Shown: positions 19,422 through 29,788, counted from the first letter of the stretch. The stretch is 64,000 nucleotides of DNA from Pseudomonas sp. WJP1 (GCF_028471945.1 NZ_CP110128.1:856501-920500), one strand, 5' to 3'. Made by a program: numbers and translations. The notes: generated by a model not told the origin, from the letters alone.

Positions 19422-22400
19422 ATGGAGCGTCTGACACGCATAGTGGCCGCACTGACCCGCTGGGGTCTAGGCCTGTGCGCGTTGGTTTTGGTGGTGATGG
19501 CGTTGTACGTCAGCCTTGGCCGGGAACTGGCGCCGTTGGTGGCCGAGTACCGTGCCGAAGTCGAAACCAAGGCCAGCGAAGCCTTGGGCATGCCCCTGCA
19601 AATCGGCGAGTTGAAAGGCAGCTGGAGTGATTTCGCGCCCATCTTGTCGGCTCACGATGTGACTGTGGGCGAGGGTGCCAACGCCCTGCATCTGGAAAAC
19701 GTACGGGCTGTCCCGGACATTTGGGCCAGTCTGCTTGCACGCGACGTGCGCATCGCCAATCTGGAGCTCAATGGCCTGAAGATCAGCCTCAAGCAAGGCG
19801 ATGATGGCGCGTGGAGTCTGGAGGGTTTGCCGGTCAAGGACGATCAGCCCCTGGACCCTGAGCAGTTGCTTAATCGCATGCAAATGATCCAGCAGCTGTC
19901 AGTGCTCGACAGCCAGGTCACTTTGCAGCCCTGGGGAGAATCGCCGCTGACCCTGACGTACGTCGGCGCGACGCTGAAAACCGGCGCATCCCGCCAGCGA
20001 TTCGATGCCCGCTTGACCCTGCCCGATGGCCAGCCATTGGCCTTGAGTGTGCGTACCCGTATTCGTGCCAGCCAGTGGAAGGATGGCGAAGCGCAAGTCT
20101 ATGTGAGCTTGCCGCAGAGCGACTGGTCGAAATGGTTGCCCGAAACCCTGACCCAGCAATGGAATTTCTCCGAGATCAAGGCCGGTGGCGAGCTGTGGGC
20201 AACCTGGGGCAAGGGCGCCTTGCAAAGCGGCGCCGTGCGTTTGAATGCGCCGCAATTCAAAGGTGCCTATGCCGAGCGCAAGCCTATCCAGATCAACAAC
20301 CTGGCGCTTAACGCTTATTTCCAGCGCAGCGTCGAGGGCATGCTGGTAACGGTTGACTCCCTGGCCATGAACCTTGGTGAGACCCGTTGGGAATCGCGTC
20401 TGCAGTTCAAGCAGACCGAGGCTGTGGACCGGACGCAAAATCTCTGGCACCTGCAAGCCGACCGACTCGACCTGACACCACTCACGCCCTTGCTCAATGC
20501 CTTGGCGCCATTGCCGGAAGGTGTTGCCACGGTGGTCGAGCGGCTCAAGGTCACCGGTGGGTTGCGCAACGTACTGATCGACGTGAAGCCCAATGCCACC
20601 GACGACAGCCGGTTGAGCTTCGCGGCCAACCTCGATAGCGTCGGCTTTGACGCGTATCACGGCGCCCCTGCAGCACGAAATGTCACGGGCAGCATCAGCG
20701 GCGACCTTGGCCATGGCGAGTTGCGCATGGACAGCAAGGATTTCATGTTGCACCTGGACCCGATTTTCGCCAAACCATGGCAATACATCCAGGCCAACGC
20801 GACCTTGACCTGGAAGCTCGACAAGGAAAGTTTCACCTTGATCGCACCGTACCTGAAGGTACTGGGCGAGGAAGGCAAGATTGCCGGCGACTTCCTTATC
20901 CGCCTGTTTTTCGATGAGACACAGGAAGACTACATGGACCTGCGGGTCGGTCTGGTGGACGGCGACGGTCGCTACACCGCCAAATACCTGCCGACCGTCC
21001 TCAGCCCGGCGCTGGACGAATGGCTGCGAACGGCGATTCTCAAGGGTGCCGTGGATGAGGGGTTCTTCCAGTACCAAGGCTCCTTGAACCATGGCGCGGA
21101 GGAAACCGCCCGCAGCATCAGCCTGTTTTTCAAGGTCCACGACGCCGAGCTGGCGTTTCAGCCTGGCTGGCCGCATGTCAGCAAAGTCACGGGTGACGTG
21201 TTCGTCGAAGACAGTGGCGTGCGGATCCTGGCCAGCAAGGGGCAATTGCTCGACACCCAGGTCCGCGACATCTACGTCAATATTCCCCACGTGCCTGCCG
21301 GGCACAACAGTCACCTGTTTCTCGATGGCGCGTTCGCCGGCGGATTGGGCGACGGTCTGAAAATTCTCAAAGAAGCGCCGATCGGCACAGCCGAGACTTT
21401 CGCTGGCTGGGAAGGCGAGGGCGATCTGCAAGGCAAGCTGAAGCTTGATATCCCGCTGGCCAAGGGCGAGCAGCCGAAGATCCTGGTTGACTTCAAGACG
21501 GCAAAGGCCCGCCTGAAACTGCCCGAGCCCCCCCTCGAGCTGACTCAGCTCAAGGGTGACTTCCGTTTCGACAGCAGCAAAGGGTTGAGCGGGCAGAACA
21601 TCAGTGCACGCGCCTTCGATAAACCTGTGACTGCGCAGATTTTCGCCGAGGGTCGCGAGGGCAAGCTCAACACCCGGGTCACCGCTTCCGGGCAGGTCGA
21701 AGTCAAGAAACTCACGGACTGGCTAAGCGTGACCCAGCCGTTGCCGGTGAGCGGCGTGATCCCGTATCAACTGCAACTGACCCTGGATGGCGCCGATAGC
21801 CAGTTGATGGTGAATTCCAATCTCAAGGGCGTTACGGTTGATTTGCCGGCGCCCTTCGGGATGGCTGCCGACGTGGGGCGTGATACGACGTTCCGCATGA
21901 CCTTGCAGGGACCGGAACGGCGCTACTGGGTGAATTACGGTGAATTGGCGAACTTCACGTTTGCCGCACCGACCGGCAATTTTGCCAACGGCCGCGGCGA
22001 ATTGTTCCTCGGCAATGGCAATGCCGTGCTGCCCGGGGCCAAGGGCCTGCGCATTCGTGGCGTGCTGTCGGAACTGGATGTCGGCCCGTGGCAGGATCTG
22101 GTGAGCAAATATGCCGGCCAAGACCCCGGCGGCAATGCCAAGCAGTTGCTCAGTGGTGCGGACATCAAGGTCGGCAAGCTCAGCGCCTTCGGCACCACGC
22201 TGGACCAGGCAGCGGTGCAGTTGACGCGCAAACCGTCCGCATGGGCCTTGCAACTCGACAGCCAGCAGGTCAAGGGCGCTGCCAGCATCCCCGATGCCAA
22301 GGCCGCGCCGATGGTGATCAACCTGCAAACCGTGCGGCTGCCGGCACCTGACCCAAAGGTTTTGGCCGACGAAAACTCGCCGGATCCACTGGCCTCGGTA

Positions 22401-23225
22401 GACCCGAAAAATATCCCTGCGCTGGATATCACCATCAACCAGTTGTACCAGGGCAACGATCTGGTCGGCGCCTGGTCGTTGAAGGTGCGTCCGACCGCCA
22501 AGGGCATTGCGCTCAACTCGCTGGACCTGGGCCTCAAGGGCATCCTGTTACAAGGCAGCGGCGGTTGGGAAGGGGCGCCCGGCGCCAGCACCAGCTGGTA
22601 CAAGGGGCGGATCAGCGGCAAGAACCTGGCGGATGTACTCAAGGGCTGGGGCTTTGCGCCGAGCGTCACCAGCCAGGAATTCCACATGGATGTCGACGGC
22701 CGCTGGCCCGGCTCGCCGGCATGGCTGGCGACCAAGCGTTTCTCCGGCACCCTCGATGCCTCGCTCAAGGAAGGCCAGTTTGTCGAGGTTGAAGGCAGTG
22801 CCCAAGCGTTGCGGGTGTTCGGCCTGCTCAACTTCAACTCCATTGGCCGCCGCTTGCGCCTGGACTTCTCCGACCTGTTCGGCAAAGGCATGAGCTATGA
22901 CCGGGTCAAGGGCCTCCTGGTGGCGATCAACGGCGTGTACGTGACCCGCGAGCCAATCCGCCTGACTGGCCCGTCCAGCACCATCGAGCTCGATGGCACC
23001 CTGAACATGGTGGCCGATCAGATCGATGCGAAACTGCTGGTGACCTTGCCGGTGACCAACAACCTGCCCATTGCCGCGCTGATTGTCGGCGCGCCGGCGA
23101 TCGGCGGGGCGCTGTTCCTGATCGACAAGTTGATCGGTGACCGTGTGTCGCGTTTTGCCAGCGTGAAGTACAACGTCAAGGGACCGTGGAAAGAGCCGAA
23201 AATCACCTTCGACAAGGCTTTTTGA
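19422..23225 (+). CDS. yhdP: YhdP-family AsmA-like envelope lipid-transport protein
   Basis: 1267 residues, an inner-membrane-anchored periplasmic giant. One N-terminal helix (about residues 7-30, ALTRWGLGLCALVLVVMALYV) is followed by a long beta-rich DUF3971/AsmA-like region up to a C-terminal part that includes LRLDFSDLFGKGMSYDRVKGLL. In E. coli YhdP acts with TamB and YdbH in phospholipid movement to the outer membrane and in enterobacterial common antigen control. The ATG at 19422 has GGGAG 9 bases upstream; a TTG at 19401 is less likely. It fits the envelope theme of the mre and mla genes nearby. Confidence 0.92.
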   Translation: MERLTRIVAALTRWGLGLCALVLVVMALYVSLGRELAPLVAEYRAEVETKASEALGMPLQIGELKGSWSDFAPILSAHDVTVGEGANALHLENVRAVPDIWASLLARDVRIANLELNGLKISLKQGDDGAWSLEGLPVKDDQPLDPEQLLNRMQMIQQLSVLDSQVTLQPWGESPLTLTYVGATLKTGASRQRFDARLTLPDGQPLALSVRTRIRASQWKDGEAQVYVSLPQSDWSKWLPETLTQQWNFSEIKAGGELWATWGKGALQSGAVRLNAPQFKGAYAERKPIQINNLALNAYFQRSVEGMLVTVDSLAMNLGETRWESRLQFKQTEAVDRTQNLWHLQADRLDLTPLTPLLNALAPLPEGVATVVERLKVTGGLRNVLIDVKPNATDDSRLSFAANLDSVGFDAYHGAPAARNVTGSISGDLGHGELRMDSKDFMLHLDPIFAKPWQYIQANATLTWKLDKESFTLIAPYLKVLGEEGKIAGDFLIRLFFDETQEDYMDLRVGLVDGDGRYTAKYLPTVLSPALDEWLRTAILKGAVDEGFFQYQGSLNHGAEETARSISLFFKVHDAELAFQPGWPHVSKVTGDVFVEDSGVRILASKGQLLDTQVRDIYVNIPHVPAGHNSHLFLDGAFAGGLGDGLKILKEAPIGTAETFAGWEGEGDLQGKLKLDIPLAKGEQPKILVDFKTAKARLKLPEPPLELTQLKGDFRFDSSKGLSGQNISARAFDKPVTAQIFAEGREGKLNTRVTASGQVEVKKLTDWLSVTQPLPVSGVIPYQLQLTLDGADSQLMVNSNLKGVTVDLPAPFGMAADVGRDTTFRMTLQGPERRYWVNYGELANFTFAAPTGNFANGRGELFLGNGNAVLPGAKGLRIRGVLSELDVGPWQDLVSKYAGQDPGGNAKQLLSGADIKVGKLSAFGTTLDQAAVQLTRKPSAWALQLDSQQVKGAASIPDAKAAPMVINLQTVRLPAPDPKVLADENSPDPLASVDPKNIPALDITINQLYQGNDLVGAWSLKVRPTAKGIALNSLDLGLKGILLQGSGGWEGAPGASTSWYKGRISGKNLADVLKGWGFAPSVTSQEFHMDVDGRWPGSPAWLATKRFSGTLDASLKEGQFVEVEGSAQALRVFGLLNFNSIGRRLRLDFSDLFGKGMSYDRVKGLLVAINGVYVTREPIRLTGPSSTIELDGTLNMVADQIDAKLLVTLPVTNNLPIAALIVGAPAIGGALFLIDKLIGDRVSRFASVKYNVKGPWKEPKITFDKAF

Positions 23226-23286
23226 CGCCATCCTCCAGACCTATGGAGTAGCATGGCCTCACGTTCCCATGCTCCGACGCTAATCT

Positions 23287-23379
23287 CTGTAGGAGCCAGG
23301 CTTGCCGGCGAAGAACGATGACGCGGTATAGCTGAAACACCGCGGTGTCTGGTTCGCGGGCAAGCCTCGCTCCTACAGG
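23287..23379. repeat. REPIN, GTAGGAGCS class
   Basis: Left arm GTAGGAGCCAGGCTTGCCGG (from 23289) and right arm CGCGGGCAAGCCTCGCTCCT. The left arm has diverged (CCAGG and CCGGC instead of CGAGG and CCCGC). It lies between yhdP and the amidase gene. Confidence 0.88.
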
Positions 23380-23410
23380 AATGTGTTGATTTCCAGATAT
23401 AGGAAAGGCC

Positions 23411-24259
23411 ATGTCTGTAGCGGTAATTCAAATGGTCAGCCAGAGCGACGTACCGACCAATCTGGCCCGGGCGCGTCAGTTGCTGGAACAAGCGGCTGCA
23501 GGCGGTGCGAAATTGGCCGTGCTGCCGGAAAACTTCGCCGCCATGGGCCGGCGCGACATCGCCGACATCGGCCGCGCCGAGGCATTGGGCGAAGGCCCGA
23601 TCCTGCCCTGGTTGAAACAGACGGCCCGCGACCTCAAGTTATGGATAGTGGCCGGCACCTTGCCGTTGCCGCCGGTGGATCAACCGACGGCCAAGGTGCA
23701 CGCCTGTTCGTTGCTGGTCGATGATCAGGGTGAAACGGTCGCTCGCTACGACAAGCTGCACCTGTTTGACGTGGACGTGGCGGACAATCGCGGCCGTTAT
23801 CGCGAATCCGATGACTATGCTTATGGCAGTGGTGTGGTGGTTGCGGACACACCGGTGGGGCGAGTCGGCCTGACGGTTTGTTATGACTTGCGCTTCCCGG
23901 AGCTCTACAGTGAATTACGGGCTGCCGGCGCGGAACTGATTACCGCACCGTCGGCTTTTACCGCCGTGACCGGCGCCGCGCACTGGGACGTGCTGATTCG
24001 TGCGCGAGCCATAGAAACCCAGTGTTATGTGCTTGCGGCCGCCCAGGGTGGAACGCATCCAGGGCCACGGGAAACCTGGGGCCATGCGGCAATTGTCGAC
24101 CCATGGGGGCGGGTGCTGGCGCAACAGGATCAAGGCGAGGCCGTGCTGCTGGCCGAACGCGATAGCAGCGAACAGGCGTCCATCCGGGCGCGGATGCCGG
24201 TGTCCAGTCACCGGCGCTTTTTCTCGCAGGGCGCCCAGCGGCCTGCCTCAGAACGATGA
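23411..24259 (+). CDS. Carbon-nitrogen hydrolase, likely deaminated-glutathione amidase (Nit1/YbeM-like)
   Basis: A 282-residue nitrilase-superfamily amidase. The catalytic triad is visible as Glu40 (AVLPENFA), Lys115 (RYDKLHLFDVDV) and Cys157 (LTVCYDLRFPELY). The DVDVADNRGRYRESD and CYDLRFPELY segments match the Nit1 branch, which hydrolyses deaminated glutathione formed by transaminase side reactions. It precedes tldD by 18 bases and is probably co-transcribed with it. The general nitrilase fold is certain; the substrate is inferred from family likeness. Confidence 0.9.
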   Translation: MSVAVIQMVSQSDVPTNLARARQLLEQAAAGGAKLAVLPENFAAMGRRDIADIGRAEALGEGPILPWLKQTARDLKLWIVAGTLPLPPVDQPTAKVHACSLLVDDQGETVARYDKLHLFDVDVADNRGRYRESDDYAYGSGVVVADTPVGRVGLTVCYDLRFPELYSELRAAGAELITAPSAFTAVTGAAHWDVLIRARAIETQCYVLAAAQGGTHPGPRETWGHAAIVDPWGRVLAQQDQGEAVLLAERDSSEQASIRARMPVSSHRRFFSQGAQRPASER

Positions 24260-24277
24260 ATTTAAGGCGTAAAGCAT

Positions 24278-25720
24278 ATGAGCGAGTTGTTGTCCTCAGT
24301 CAGTGAACACCTCCTGGCACCCGGTGGCGTAACGATCGAAAGCCTGCAGGGTGTGCTCGGCGACCTGGCCGGCCCCGGCATCGATGCCGCCGACCTGTAT
24401 TTCCAGGGGCAGATTTCCGAGTCCTGGGCGCTGGAAGACGGCATCGTCAAGGAAGGCAGCTTCAACCTCGACCAAGGGGTTGGCGTTCGCGCGCAATCCG
24501 GGGAGAAGACCGGATTTGCCTACAGCAATGCCATCACCCTGGAAGCCCTCGGCGCGGCGGCCCGTGCCGCCCGTTCGATCTCCCGGGCTGGGCAGAATGG
24601 CACCGTACAAGCGTTCACCACCCAGGATGTCGCGCAGTTATACGGGCCGGATAATCCGCTGGAAGTGCTGACCCGCGCCGAGAAAGTCGATCTGCTCAAG
24701 CGCATCGATGCCGCCACGCGCGCCCTCGATCCGCGTATCCAGCAAGTCACTGTGAGCATGGCCGGTGTCTGGGAGCGGATTCTGGTGGCGTCCACCGATG
24801 GCGGCCTGGCGGCGGATGTACGGCCACTGGTACGTTTCAACGTCAGTGTGATCGTCGAACAGAACGGCCGTCGCGAGCGCGGCGGCCACGGCGGTGGCGG
24901 GCGTACCGATTACCGTTATTTCCTCGCGGAAGACCGCGCCATGGGCTATGCCCGTGAAGCGTTGCGCCAGGCACTGGTCAATCTGGAAGCCATTCCGGCG
25001 CCGGCCGGTACCTTGCCGGTAGTACTGGGTTCCGGCTGGTCGGGCGTGCTGCTGCACGAAGCGGTCGGCCACGGCCTGGAAGGCGACTTCAACCGCAAGG
25101 GCAGCTCGGCGTACAGCGGGCGCATGGGTGAGATGGTCGCGTCCAAGCTGTGCACCATCGTCGATGATGGCACCCTGGCCGGTCGCCGTGGCTCCTTGAG
25201 CGTCGATGACGAAGGCACGCCGACCGAGTGCACGACGCTGATTGAAAACGGCGTGCTCAAGGGCTACATGCAGGACAAGCTCAACGCCCGCCTGATGGGC
25301 GTGGCCCGCACCGGAAACGGCCGTCGTGAATCCTACGCGCACCTGCCGATGCCGCGCATGACCAATACCTACATGCTCGCCGGCGAAAGCGACCCGGCGG
25401 AGATCATCGCCTCGGTGAAGCGCGGCATCTACTGCGCCAACCTCGGCGGCGGTCAGGTGGACATCACCAGCGGCAAGTTCGTGTTCTCCACCAGCGAGGC
25501 GTACCTGATCGAAGACGGCAAGATCACCGCCCCGGTCAAAGGTGCGACGTTGATCGGCAACGGTCCGGAGGCCATGAGCAAGGTGTCGATGGTCGGCAAC
25601 GACCTGGCACTGGATAGTGGTGTGGGGACGTGTGGCAAGGATGGGCAGTCGGTGCCGGTGGGTGTCGGCCAGCCAACGCTGAAGATTGATGCGATCACCG
25701 TGGGTGGCACGGGCTCGTAA
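24278..25720 (+). CDS. tldD: Metalloprotease TldD
   Basis: A 480-residue subunit of the TldD/TldE heterodimeric zinc protease. The metal motif [11 protein letters not shown] (HExxxH, about residue 260) is present. The N-terminal [34 protein letters not shown] is typical. TldD/E removes leader peptides such as that of microcin B17 and degrades the CcdA antitoxin in E. coli. Its partner pmbA lies 680 bases away in the same direction, with darP inserted between them on the other strand. Confidence 0.96.
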   Translation: MSELLSSVSEHLLAPGGVTIESLQGVLGDLAGPGIDAADLYFQGQISESWALEDGIVKEGSFNLDQGVGVRAQSGEKTGFAYSNAITLEALGAAARAARSISRAGQNGTVQAFTTQDVAQLYGPDNPLEVLTRAEKVDLLKRIDAATRALDPRIQQVTVSMAGVWERILVASTDGGLAADVRPLVRFNVSVIVEQNGRRERGGHGGGGRTDYRYFLAEDRAMGYAREALRQALVNLEAIPAPAGTLPVVLGSGWSGVLLHEAVGHGLEGDFNRKGSSAYSGRMGEMVASKLCTIVDDGTLAGRRGSLSVDDEGTPTECTTLIENGVLKGYMQDKLNARLMGVARTGNGRRESYAHLPMPRMTNTYMLAGESDPAEIIASVKRGIYCANLGGGQVDITSGKFVFSTSEAYLIEDGKITAPVKGATLIGNGPEAMSKVSMVGNDLALDSGVGTCGKDGQSVPVGVGQPTLKIDAITVGGTGS

Positions 25721-25732
25721 GGATGGAGCTGT

Positions 25733-25757
25733 GGGTGAGTCGCGTGGCGACTCACCC
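25733..25757. terminator. Hairpin between convergent tldD and darP
   Basis: A perfect 11-base stem, GGGTGAGTCGC / GCGACTCACCC, with a GTG loop lies in the 47-base gap between the two stop codons. There is no T-tract on either side, so it may be a bidirectional roadblock or mRNA 3' protection. Confidence 0.45.
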
Positions 25758-25767
25758 GGTCCGGGAT

Positions 25768-26292
25768 TCAACGCAGACCGCGTTGAGTCTCGTCCAGCTC
25801 ACGGATGTACTTGAAGATTTTACGGCTCGAAGCAGGAGGCTTGTTTTGCGCAACCTCGTGCTGGGCCTGACGGATCAGGGAGCGCAATTGCTGGCGGTCC
25901 GCGTCCGGGTAGTCGACGACGAATTTTTCCAGTACGGCATCGTCGCCGGCGATCAGGCGATCGCGCCAACGCTCCAGGTTATGGAAACGTTCGTTGTACT
26001 GGCGAGTGGAGGCATCGAGTTGATCGAGCAAAACCAGAATGGCGTCAGTGTCCTGATCGCGCATCAGTTTGCCGATGAACTGAAGGTGCCGTTTACGCGC
26101 GATGTTCGCGGTGTGCTTGGGCGCATCGGCCAGAGCCCGGCGCAAGGCGTCGGTCAAGGGCAGTTTTGCCAGCAAGTCAGGCTTGAGCGTTGTAAGGCGC
26201 TCGCCGAGGTCAACCAGAGCATGCAGCTCGCGTTTGACCTGGGATTTGCTTTTTTCTCCCGTATCGAGGGAGTCGTCGTAAGAATCAACCAT
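25768..26292 (-). CDS. darP: Ribosome biogenesis factor DarP (YjgA)
   Basis: A 174-residue protein of the DUF615 family that binds the 50S subunit precursor late in assembly. It is rich in charged helices: [46 protein letters not shown] and [19 protein letters not shown] regions, ending [17 protein letters not shown]. The frame stays open upstream to 27282 across pmbA, but the ATG at 26292 (MVDSYDDSL) is the family start. The longer version is only antisense to pmbA. Confidence 0.94.
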   Translation of the reverse strand: MVDSYDDSLDTGEKSKSQVKRELHALVDLGERLTTLKPDLLAKLPLTDALRRALADAPKHTANIARKRHLQFIGKLMRDQDTDAILVLLDQLDASTRQYNERFHNLERWRDRLIAGDDAVLEKFVVDYPDADRQQLRSLIRQAQHEVAQNKPPASSRKIFKYIRELDETQRGLR

Positions 26293-26400
26293 GGTGGCCG
26301 TCCGCAAAGAAACGCCGCCATGATAACCAGTCGGGGGCCGCTTGTCCGGCCCGGTCGCTCGATGACCGTTACCGAAAGCAGAATTTGAGTGGAGAACAGC

Positions 26401-27747
26401 ATGAGTGCAGTTGAAAGCGTCGGCCCACAAGCGTTGCCGGCACTGCAAGAACAAGTCGAGCAGATCATCGCTGAAGCCAAGCGACAGGGCGCCAGTGCCT
26501 GTGAAGTGGCGGTATCCCTGGAGCAGGGCCTGTCGACCACGGTTCGCCAGCGTGAAGTCGAAACCGTCGAATTCAACCGCGACCAGGGTTTTGGCATCAC
26601 CTTGTACGTCGGTCAGCGCAAGGGCTCGGCCAGCACCTCGGCCAGTGGGCCGGAGGCAATTCGTGAAACCGTTGCCGCTGCCTTGGCTATCGCCAAGCAC
26701 ACCTCGGAAGACGAAGCCTCGGGTCTGGCAGATGCCGCGCTGATGGCCAGAGATGTGCAGGACTTCGACCTGTTCCATCAATGGGACATCTCCCCGGAGC
26801 AAGCGATCGAGCAGGCGCTGACCTGTGAGGCCGCGGCGTTTGCCGCCGACAGCCGGATCAAGAATGCCGATGGCACCACCCTGAGCACGCATCAGGGCTG
26901 CCGCGTCTATGGTAACAGCCACGGGTTTATCGGCGGTTATGCGTCGACCCGGCACAGCTTGAGTTGCGTGATGATCGCCGAGGCCGATGGCCAGATGCAG
27001 CGCGATTACTGGTACGACGTGAACCGCCAGGGCAATCTGCTGGCTGACCCGGTGAGCATCGGCCAACGTGCTGCGCAACGGGCAGCGAGCCGCCTGGGCG
27101 CGCGTCCGGTGCCGACCTGCGAAGTGCCGGTGCTGTTTTCCGCGGAGCTGGCCGGCGGCTTGTTCGGCAGCTTCCTCTCGGCGATTTCCGGTGGCAGCTT
27201 GTACCGTAAATCCTCCTTCCTCGAAGGCACGCTGGGGCAGAAGCTGTTCCCGGAATGGCTTACCATCGACGAACGTCCGCATCTGATGCGAGCCCTGGGC
27301 AGCGCGGCGTTCGATGGCGATGGCCTGGCCACCTACGCCAAACCTTTCGTCGAAAAAGGCGAGCTGGTGTCTTACATTCTCGGCACCTACTCAGGTCGCA
27401 AGCTTGGCATGCCTAGCACCGCCAATGCGGGTGGTGTGCACAACCTGTTCGTCACCCATGGCGATGAGGATCAGGCTGCTTTGCTGCGTCGCATGGGGCG
27501 CGGACTGCTGGTCACCGAATTGATGGGCCAGGGCCTGAACATGGTCACCGGTGATTACTCCCGTGGCGCGGCGGGTTACTGGGTCGAGAACGGTGAAATC
27601 CAGTTCGCGGTCCAGGAAGTGACCATCGCCGGCAACATGCGTGACATGTTCAAGCAGATCGTCGCCGTGGGTAATGACCTGGAACTGCGCAGCAACATTC
27701 GCACGGGCTCGGTGTTGATCGAGCGGATGACGGTGGCGGGTAGCTAA
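26401..27747 (+). CDS. pmbA: Metalloprotease PmbA/TldE
   Basis: A 448-residue partner of TldD. It shares the fold ([39 protein letters not shown]) but lacks the HExxxH zinc motif, as expected for TldE. The C-terminal [27 protein letters not shown] is strongly conserved in the family. The ATG at 26401 has GGAGAA upstream; an in-frame GTG at 26389 would add four residues. A strong intrinsic terminator follows at 27766. Confidence 0.96.
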   Translation: MSAVESVGPQALPALQEQVEQIIAEAKRQGASACEVAVSLEQGLSTTVRQREVETVEFNRDQGFGITLYVGQRKGSASTSASGPEAIRETVAAALAIAKHTSEDEASGLADAALMARDVQDFDLFHQWDISPEQAIEQALTCEAAAFAADSRIKNADGTTLSTHQGCRVYGNSHGFIGGYASTRHSLSCVMIAEADGQMQRDYWYDVNRQGNLLADPVSIGQRAAQRAASRLGARPVPTCEVPVLFSAELAGGLFGSFLSAISGGSLYRKSSFLEGTLGQKLFPEWLTIDERPHLMRALGSAAFDGDGLATYAKPFVEKGELVSYILGTYSGRKLGMPSTANAGGVHNLFVTHGDEDQAALLRRMGRGLLVTELMGQGLNMVTGDYSRGAAGYWVENGEIQFAVQEVTIAGNMRDMFKQIVAVGNDLELRSNIRTGSVLIERMTVAGS

Positions 27748-27765
27748 GCCTCGCCGTTACACCCA

Positions 27766-27801
27766 AAGGCGCGCCACCCATCGGGTGGTGCGCCTTTTTT
27801 T
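27766..27801 (+). terminator. Intrinsic terminator of pmbA
   Basis: The stem AAAGGCGCGCCACCC / GGGTGGTGCGCCTTT, with an ATC loop and one mispair, is followed by a run of T. It lies 19 bases after the pmbA stop. Confidence 0.92.
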
Positions 27802-27822
27802 ATGCGCTTTACACCGAGCCCC

Positions 27823-27913
27823 CTGTGGGAGCGGGCTTGCTCGCGAATGCGGAGTGTCAGCCACCCTATGCATCGGCTGACACACCGTATTCGCGAGCAA
27901 GCCCGCTCCCACA
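27823..27913. repeat. REPIN, GTGGGAGCG class
   Basis: Arms GTGGGAGCGGGCTTGCTCGC and GCGAGCAAGCCCGCTCCCAC are perfectly complementary. Inside, a second dyad TGTCAGCC...GGCTGACA extends the potential cruciform. It separates the pmbA terminator from the fagA promoter. Confidence 0.93.
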
Positions 27914-27937
27914 TTGAGTGTGCGCCAGAGTCTGCAC

Positions 27938-27975
27938 TTGTTTTGGTTCTCATTATCATCTAATAATAAATCTCA
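27938..27975 (+). promoter_or_regulatory. Fur-box-like promoter of fagA-fumC-orfX-sodA
   Basis: The AT-rich run GGTTCTCATTATCATCTAA (27945-27963) reads in reverse as ATGATAATGAGAAC, close to half of the Fur consensus, and a further NATWAT-like stretch follows to 27977. TTGTTT (27938-27943) and TAATAA (27961-27966) with a 17-base spacer make a possible sigma-70 promoter under the box. The same operon in P. aeruginosa is Fur-repressed, which supports the reading. Confidence 0.75.
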
Positions 27976-27996
27976 TTACCGAATGAGCCCCGGATC

Positions 27997-28404
27997 ATGA
28001 GTTCTGCCTTGCACGAGCAGCCCTACCTCGAAAGCTGGCGCTGGATGAGTCGCCAGATCCGTTGCGCGTTGAATCCTGACGAACCGCGCCTGATCGACCA
28101 TTACCTGGCCGAAGGCCGGTATCTGGCCTGTTGCACGGCGACCTCACCCTGGACTGTCGCTGAAACTTCCTTCCGTTTGTTGCTCGACACCGCCGCCGAT
28201 GTCGCGCTGCCCTGGCACTGGCGCACTTACTGCCTCGACCAGGCCTGGCGCCCGCTGCGCGAACTCGAGCGCCTCTCTCTGTGCAAATGCCGCCTCAAAC
28301 GCTGGCAGAGCTACACCTGGCAATTGGCGACCTGCGAGTTGCAGCCTTCGATTCCCTTAACTGAACTGGTGCAAGGATATTCAGATGACCAAGACACGTA
28401 TTGA
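27997..28404 (+). CDS. fagA: Fur-associated gene A product
   Basis: A 135-residue soluble protein of unknown biochemical function, with no signal peptide or membrane helix. It is rich in Trp and Cys (ESWRWMSRQIRCAL, LPWHWRTYCLDQAWRPL, CKCRLKRWQSYTWQLATCEL). It heads the operon, directly behind a Fur-like box, and its 3' end overlaps fumC by 20 bases. In P. aeruginosa the equivalent gene is induced by iron starvation with fumC and sodA. Identification rests mainly on synteny and the Fur box. Confidence 0.85.
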   Translation: MSSALHEQPYLESWRWMSRQIRCALNPDEPRLIDHYLAEGRYLACCTATSPWTVAETSFRLLLDTAADVALPWHWRTYCLDQAWRPLRELERLSLCKCRLKRWQSYTWQLATCELQPSIPLTELVQGYSDDQDTY

Positions 28405-29761
28405 GCGCGACAGCATGGGCGAGCTTCAGGTCCCGCAAGACGCCCTCTACGGCGCACAGACCCAGCGTGCGGTGGATAATTTCCCGATCAGCGGCAAGCC
28501 GATGCCGGTGCAGTTCATTCGCGCGCTGATCCTGGCCAAGGCTGCCGCTGCCCGGGCCAACATCGAGCTCAAGCAGATCAGTGAGTCCCAGGGCAACGCT
28601 ATCGCCCTGGCGGCGCAAGGCCTGCTCGAAGGTGATTTCATGCAGCATTTCCCGGTGGATGTTTTCCAGACCGGTTCCGGCACCAGTTCCAACATGAATG
28701 CCAATGAAGTGATCGCCACCCTGGCCAGCCGCCTGCTCGGCGAGCCGGTGAATCCCAACGATCACGTCAACTGCGGCCAAAGCAGCAACGACATCATCCC
28801 GACCACTATCCATGTCAGTGCCGCGCTGGCCTTGCACGAGCAGTTGTTGCCAGCCCTGACCGAGCTGGTACAGGTGATCGAGAGCAAGGCGCAAGAGGTG
28901 CATCACCACGTCAAGACCGGTCGCACCCACCTGATGGATGCCATGCCGGTGCGCATGAGCCAGGTACTTAATGGTTGGGCGCAACAGCTCAAGGCCAACA
29001 TCGGCCATTTGCAGAATCTGCTGCCAAGCCTGCAATCCCTGGCCCAGGGCGGCACGGCAGTGGGCACTGGCGTCAATGCGCATCCCGAATTCGCTGAGCG
29101 CTTCAGCCAACAGCTGAGCAAGCTGACCCAGGTGCAATTCACCCCAGGGGTGGATCTGTTTGCCTTGATCGGGTCCCAGGACACTGCCGTTGCCGTATCC
29201 GGCCAGCTCAAGGCCACCGCGGTTTCGCTGATGAAAATTGCCAACGACCTGCGCTGGATGAACTCCGGCCCCTTGGCCGGCCTGGGTGAGATAGAGCTCG
29301 AAGCCTTGCAACCGGGGTCTTCGATCATGCCCGGCAAGGTCAACCCGGTGATCCCGGAGGCCACCGCCATGGTCGCCGCCCAGGTGATCGGCAACGACAC
29401 GGTGATCACCATCGCCGGTCAGTCGGGCAATTTCGAGCTCAACGTGATGCTGCCAATCGTCGCCCAGAACCTGCTGAGCAGTATCGAATTGCTGGCCAAC
29501 TCCAGCCGGCTGCTGGGTGAAAAGGCAATTGCCAGTTTCAGGGTCAATGAAGACCGGATCAAGCAAGCGCTGTCGCGCAACCCGATCCTGGTGACCGCAC
29601 TCAACCCGATCATTGGCTACCAGAAAGCCGCTGAAATCGCCAAGAAGGCCTATCAGCAGGGCCGCCCGGTGATCGATGTCGCGCTGGAGCACACGGACCT
29701 GTCGCGTAGCCAGCTGGAAGAGTTGCTCAACCCGGAAAAACTCACCGCTGGCGGCGTGTAA
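28385..29761 (+). CDS. fumC: Class II fumarate hydratase
   Basis: A 458-residue iron-independent fumarase that converts fumarate and malate in the TCA cycle. The fumarase/aspartase signature GSSIMPGKVNPV is present, along with TGSGTSSNMNANEV, NCGQSSND and GRTHLMDAMPV. Being free of an iron-sulphur cluster, it can replace class I fumarase when iron is scarce or superoxide is high, which fits its place in a Fur-type operon next to Mn superoxide dismutase. It overlaps the end of fagA. Confidence 0.97.
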   Translation: MTKTRIERDSMGELQVPQDALYGAQTQRAVDNFPISGKPMPVQFIRALILAKAAAARANIELKQISESQGNAIALAAQGLLEGDFMQHFPVDVFQTGSGTSSNMNANEVIATLASRLLGEPVNPNDHVNCGQSSNDIIPTTIHVSAALALHEQLLPALTELVQVIESKAQEVHHHVKTGRTHLMDAMPVRMSQVLNGWAQQLKANIGHLQNLLPSLQSLAQGGTAVGTGVNAHPEFAERFSQQLSKLTQVQFTPGVDLFALIGSQDTAVAVSGQLKATAVSLMKIANDLRWMNSGPLAGLGEIELEALQPGSSIMPGKVNPVIPEATAMVAAQVIGNDTVITIAGQSGNFELNVMLPIVAQNLLSSIELLANSSRLLGEKAIASFRVNEDRIKQALSRNPILVTALNPIIGYQKAAEIAKKAYQQGRPVIDVALEHTDLSRSQLEELLNPEKLTAGGV

Positions 29762-29788
29762 ACACTACCACCGCTTTGGAGGCTCACC

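Noticed and set aside
19899..21431. A 510-residue minus frame inside yhdP
   Set aside because: Low-complexity antisense translation with no start context; YhdP is continuous on the plus strand.
26293..27282. N-terminal extension of darP to 504 residues
   Set aside because: The extra part is antisense to pmbA, and DUF615 proteins start at [12 protein letters not shown] residues.
28295..29692. A 465-residue minus frame over fumC
   Set aside because: Antisense shadow; FumC carries the full fumarase signature in the plus frame.
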